From Mesorhizobium sp. ORS 3359 (GTDB lineage: Bacteria; Pseudomonadota; Alphaproteobacteria; Rhizobiales; Rhizobiaceae), in NCBI GenBank assembly GCA_000824845.1, contig CCNC01000153.1:1-42456 (forward strand): a stretch of 42,456 nt of DNA. The letters are read 5' to 3'. Made by a program: the position numbers and the translations under genes. Below are positions 42,071 to 42,456 of this stretch, piece after piece (position 1 is the stretch's first letter; every line of letters begins with the position of its first letter). A model generated the notes under the pieces. It had not been told where the DNA came from. It made no database searches and saw only the letters and a list, made by a program, of their open reading frames with translations.

Positions 42071-42424
42071 ATGGTGAAGGTCAGGCGCATCGTCGCCAAT
42101 ATCGAAAGCCCCGACATTGCGGCGGCCAAGCGCTTCTACCAGGACGTGCTCGGCCTTGATGTCCTGATGGACCAGGGCTGGATCCTCACTTGCGGTTCGG
42201 CCGAGACCATGACGGTGCAGGTGAGCTTCATGGCCGAGGGTGGGTCGGGCACGCCGGTGCCGGATCTGTCGATCGAGGTCGATGATGTCGACGCAGCGTT
42301 TGCGGGCATGAAGAAGGCCGGCTTCGCCATCGAATACGGTCCGGCCGACGAGCCCTGGGGCGTGCGGCGCTTCTATGTGCGCGATCCGTTCGGGCGTTTG
42401 GTGAATATTTTGGCGCATCGGTAG
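42071..42424 (+). CDS. VOC-family (glyoxalase-like) protein
   Basis: The 117-aa protein has the two beta-alpha-beta-beta-beta halves of the vicinal-oxygen-chelate fold: RRIVANIESPDIAAAKRFYQDVLGLDVL and LSIEVDDVDAAFAGMKKAGFAI, with FYVRDPFGRLVNILAHR at the end. It could be a glyoxalase, dioxygenase or resistance-type protein; metal ligands cannot decide. The ATG at 42071 has AAAGGAG upstream. It follows the RidA gene by 55 bases and may share its transcript. Confidence 0.92.
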   Translation: MVKVRRIVANIESPDIAAAKRFYQDVLGLDVLMDQGWILTCGSAETMTVQVSFMAEGGSGTPVPDLSIEVDDVDAAFAGMKKAGFAIEYGPADEPWGVRRFYVRDPFGRLVNILAHR

Positions 42425-42436
42425 GCGCTGCTCCAG

Positions 42437-42456
42437 CTTGAGTTCCTCGCCCCCAC
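42437..42456. repeat. Left part of an intergenic palindromic element (truncated by window end)
   Basis: GTTCCTCGCCCCC matches the inner arm of the element at 15485-15645 (at about 15589). The remainder is beyond the window. Confidence 0.45.

Overview
The window reads as ordinary chromosome of an alphaproteobacterium of the order Hyphomicrobiales (Rhizobiales), most likely Mesorhizobium or a close relative. The basis is the high GC, the coding style, the SOS cassette imuA-imuB-dnaE2 behind a GTTC-N7-GTTC LexA box, the run proX-cnoX-LON-domain protein-Trm112, and several families of short intergenic palindromes of the rhizobial type. No database search was run, so the genus is an inference. No prophage, transposase, CRISPR array or rRNA was found. 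About 42 protein genes and one tRNA are supported.

Layout. 53-6455 (minus): a sugar ABC transporter operon in the order binding protein, two permeases, ATPase, and a fused Gfo/Idh/MocA-aldo/keto reductase. A divergent MelR-like AraC regulator (6562-7431) faces it. 7450-10702 (minus): a four-repeat membrane protein, an OmpR-type response regulator and its histidine kinase. 10904-14083: an isoprenylcysteine-methyltransferase-like membrane protein, a translationally coupled pair of membrane proteins and an LLM flavin oxidoreductase. 14121-15457: a LacI regulator behind a promoter with a paired operator. 15696-18264: arginase and ornithine cyclodeaminase with a divergent Lrp regulator. 18397-19446: small secreted and duplicated small proteins. 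19782-23119: tRNA-Gly(GCC), Ala-tRNA(Pro) deacylase, CnoX thioredoxin, LON-domain protein and Trm112 protein. 23373-29144 (minus): dnaE2, imuB and imuA. 29328-31135: zincin-like protease, DUF1737 protein and CitE-like lyase. 31435-35419: DUF4173 membrane protein with a response regulator and histidine kinase. 35501-42424: FAD oxidoreductase, DUF72, an ArsR/SRPBCC/SRPBCC operon, GNAT, leuD, a periplasmic protein with an Ivy-like motif, a low-GC foreign ORF, RidA and VOC proteins.

The genes form conventional local units: import and oxidation of a sugar, arginine to ornithine to proline catabolism, damage-induced mutagenesis, and two envelope-linked two-component systems. I did not find one clearly new multi-gene system. 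The least explained signals are (i) a family of about 145-bp long-inverted-repeat elements whose three copies all start exactly at the stop codon of the upstream gene, one of them carrying other palindromes nested inside, (ii) a membrane protein built from four repeats that each carry an intramembrane G-x4-D, next to a two-component system, (iii) a 41% GC orphan ORF, (iv) the sugar oxidoreductase fusion, and (v) a 203-bp imuA/imuB overlap.
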